A model generated the notes under the pieces. That model searched no databases, was not told the DNA's origin, and worked only from the letters and a program-made list of their open reading frames with translations. From Albula goreensis (lineage: Eukaryota; Chordata; Actinopteri; Albuliformes; Albulidae), in the NCBI GenBank assembly GCA_022829145.1, contig CM040755.1:13269063-13333062 (forward strand): DNA of 64,000 bases, given 5' to 3'. The stretch's first letter is position 1; each line of letters opens with the position of its first letter. Both the position numbers and the translations under genes were made by a program. Of the stretch, positions 62,090-64,000 are shown one piece after another.

Positions 62090-62195
62090 ATGAACACAAT
62101 AATGATGGGTAATTATTGGCGCTCAGAGAAAATTAGCCAATAGTTTTAATTCAAAGTCTGGCCAACGACTGGCACTCCAACACTCAAGGATGGCT
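62090..62195. promoter_or_regulatory. candidate conserved non-coding element
   Basis: GATGGGTAATTATTGGCGC followed by AATTAGCCAATAGTTTTAAT combines homeodomain cores with two CCAAT-type words. It lies about 1.4 kb upstream of the putative first exon. Confidence 0.28.
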
Positions 62196-62499
62196 GTGGA
62201 CACATCCAGGGCACTGTGAAGAGCATTCCTCCAGAATATAATTGAATGTCAGTCAGCCTTATTTTCACCCTTTACCCTCCAAACTTCCCCTCAGCAGAAA
62301 CACAAGCCTGCGGCTGATGTGATTTCCAATGGCAAACTAGGTTAATAGGACAAATTTTGACAATTACTACCAAGAGCCACAGCCTTAACCATCCCGTCAG
62401 ATGGTATTTTCAAATATGGTTTTCCAAAGATACACGGCAATTAAAATTGGTACATTCACTCACAATACACAATTGTGACTTGCCGCAAAATGTAAATGT

Positions 62500-63539
62500 T
62501 TTTATGCGGAATCCAAACTGACACATCATACAGTGCTAGAGCGCCCGAGCTAAAAGCCAGCTACAAACAAACAAACTAGCCTAGGTTTGAGCAAGAGGAC
62601 GTGTAGATGGTGATTCCAGTTATTTTCCTCATTTTCCACGTTTTAAAGAGTGAATACACACAGATATCTCAAAATAATCTAGCAAAATAACGCTCAATTA
62701 ACCGATAATGATATGCATTGTATCGATATGGAGAAGTATGCATCAACAAAGTTATGAGCTCGTGAATTTTAATTGTATAATATACATTCCATAAATTCAG
62801 TGTTTTTTGTTACAGATTCGATCTCTCCAGATATTCAGGACTAGACGTGCTCTGAGGATTTACCACCTAGGATAAATAGGCGACTTAATCCAGGCAAACC
62901 ATACGATCTACGTGTGCAGGTGGCTCTCTGCTATGCCCTGCACGCACCGCTCTACATCTTCCTTCGTTGAATATAGACAGAATCGTGTAAAATATGTTTG
63001 CATTTACTATCCTGTTAAATACTAATAAACATCTCACGTTTCGGCGTAGAAAAAAAAACAAATATAACGGTCGACTAATCTAAATTGGTCTTAATTGTTT
63101 CTGCTCATCTACATAGAGGTTATCAAAGTGGTTATCAGACACAATGTAAACCCCATTCATACAAGTACATAAGTAGTTGTATAAGAAAAATCGTCGCGAG
63201 GACAGTAAAAGTGCAAAACAACCATGATCAGAGATTGGGCTAACCGGATTCTCAACATCAAACCTTCAATGTGGGAAATTAAGAAGAGTTTTTTCTCTGG
63301 CTGCCTACAGTGTCATCTGTACTAAAACGCATCTATGATAAAGAAGAGATCGGGGTCGGTTTTTGGAGTTTTTTTTTTTTCCTAGAGAGGAGGGCGGTAG
63401 AGGATGGGGGCACTGCAGGGTCAGTACAATTGGGGGGCCTCTGTTCTGATGGGGAAAAAAGCGGTCGAGTTGTGAGCGGAGCTAAAATCTACATCTTGGG
63501 AAAGCAGGGGAGAAAGGATTGGGGGAGGGACTCAATGAA
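62500..63539 (+). promoter_or_regulatory. CpG-enriched promoter-proximal region
   Basis: From about 62.5 kb to the window end CpG dinucleotides become several times more frequent than in the rest of the window, by eye. There are further G-rich runs between 63390 and 63535 and an inverted CCAAT box (ATTGG) just downstream at 63551-63555. No clear TATA box was found, as is usual for CpG-type promoters. This is the natural promoter of the exon that follows. The transcription start is not determined. Confidence 0.4.
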
Positions 63540-63722
63540 GAGCACGGCTTATTGGTAGGCAGCGGGCTGCTCTCTTGATGGATTGACTCAGAATGGATCG
63601 AATTACACCATTTGCTGTGCATCAGTTTGTTTTTCTCCTGGCATCGTCTTCGAAGCAAGTTAAGAGTTGCCGTGTTGGTTTGCGAGCAATACAAGGGGAT
63701 ACAAAATATTAATTCAGATGAG
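63540..63722 (+). other. putative first exon of a downstream gene
   Basis: The block ends in ATGAG/GTGAGT, a strong splice donor with GT at 63723-63724. Its CpG-enriched, G-rich upstream context and lack of a good upstream acceptor favour a first exon over an internal one. The 5' end given is approximate. Two reading possibilities exist: the exon is entirely 5' untranslated, or translation begins at the ATG at 63718 and is split after two bases of codon 2 (AG plus one base, so Ser or Arg). A 39-codon upstream frame lies inside the exon. An AP-1-type TGACTCA lies at 63584-63590. The gene itself lies beyond the window and is not identified. Confidence 0.4.
63593..63712 (+). CDS. 39-codon upstream reading frame
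   Basis: Starts at an ATG in favourable context (A at -3, G at +4: AGAATGG) and ends at TAA 63710-63712, six bases before the ATG next to the donor. The product has an acidic/basic start (MDRITP), a hydrophobic stretch (FVFLLA around residues 12-17) and a basic second half. It is not recognised. A weaker internal donor, CAA/GTTAAG at 63658, could splice it out of the frame after about 22 residues. If the exon is untranslated leader, this would be a uORF able to restrain translation of the main gene. It may also be chance. Confidence 0.25.
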   Translation: MDRITPFAVHQFVFLLASSSKQVKSCRVGLRAIQGDTKY

Positions 63723-64000
63723 GTGAGTCGCGTGTTTTTGGAAAGCTACTTTTTGCCGCTATGAATCAATGCTTTTTCCTCGGGAAAAGCAGCGTGAAAC
63801 TGAAGGAAAAATTATTTACCAACACTAACGAAGTCCGCAGAGTATAATACATTACCATTTACTCGGTCTGGCTATTAAGTACAATAATAGTACTCAACGA
63901 GTTAATTTTTGTAGGTTATATGATGCATTAAAATAGGTGATAGTATAATTAGCTAGGCGAGATTGTGTTTTGTTCTTTCTTAAGAAATGTTTTGCAAAAA
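63723..64000 (+). other. putative first intron, start
   Basis: Sequence after the donor is AT-rich, keeps a few CpGs, and shows no further exon before the window end. Confidence 0.35.

Overview
The window looks like vertebrate, probably ray-finned fish, non-coding DNA. It is AT-rich, has long CA/TG and CT microsatellites, carries one short match to the dispersed repeat core common in ray-finned fish genomes (59714-59765), and has no bacterial-style gene packing. The species cannot be told from the sequence. No recognisable complete protein-coding gene is present. Every long reading frame I inspected has chance composition, follows a microsatellite, or resembles no protein family I know.

Gene-like signals are few. 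On the minus strand, a GC-rich block at 3708-3786 has a branch point, pyrimidine tract and acceptor, and an open frame that looks like a short coding exon of an unidentified gene. On the plus strand, 45676-45706 is a 31-nt block between a strong acceptor and a strong donor, a candidate micro-exon. The last 1.5 kb (about 62.5-64 kb) is the only long CpG-enriched stretch. It ends in what looks like the first exon of a plus-strand gene: a 39-codon upstream reading frame, then ATGAG joined to a strong GTGAGT donor at 63722/63723. Most of that gene would lie beyond the window.

Between these points is about 60 kb of gene-poor DNA. It alternates between featureless AT-rich stretches and compact, moderately GC-rich blocks of 100-400 bp packed with homeodomain (TAAT), SOX, TCF/LEF, E-box and AP-1-like words. 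That pattern fits conserved non-coding elements around a developmental regulator, with the 63.6-kb promoter as an obvious but unproven target. Conservation cannot be measured here, so these calls have low confidence. Mobile DNA is sparse: one candidate solo LTR (34031-34538), the fish repeat core, a possible Tc1-like end at 50675, and simple repeats. Other notable structures are a perfect 15-bp-arm hairpin at 42643-42679, a GC-rich island at 59160-59500 with a G-quadruplex motif and a palindrome, and further G-quadruplex motifs near 9.05 kb and 33.28 kb.
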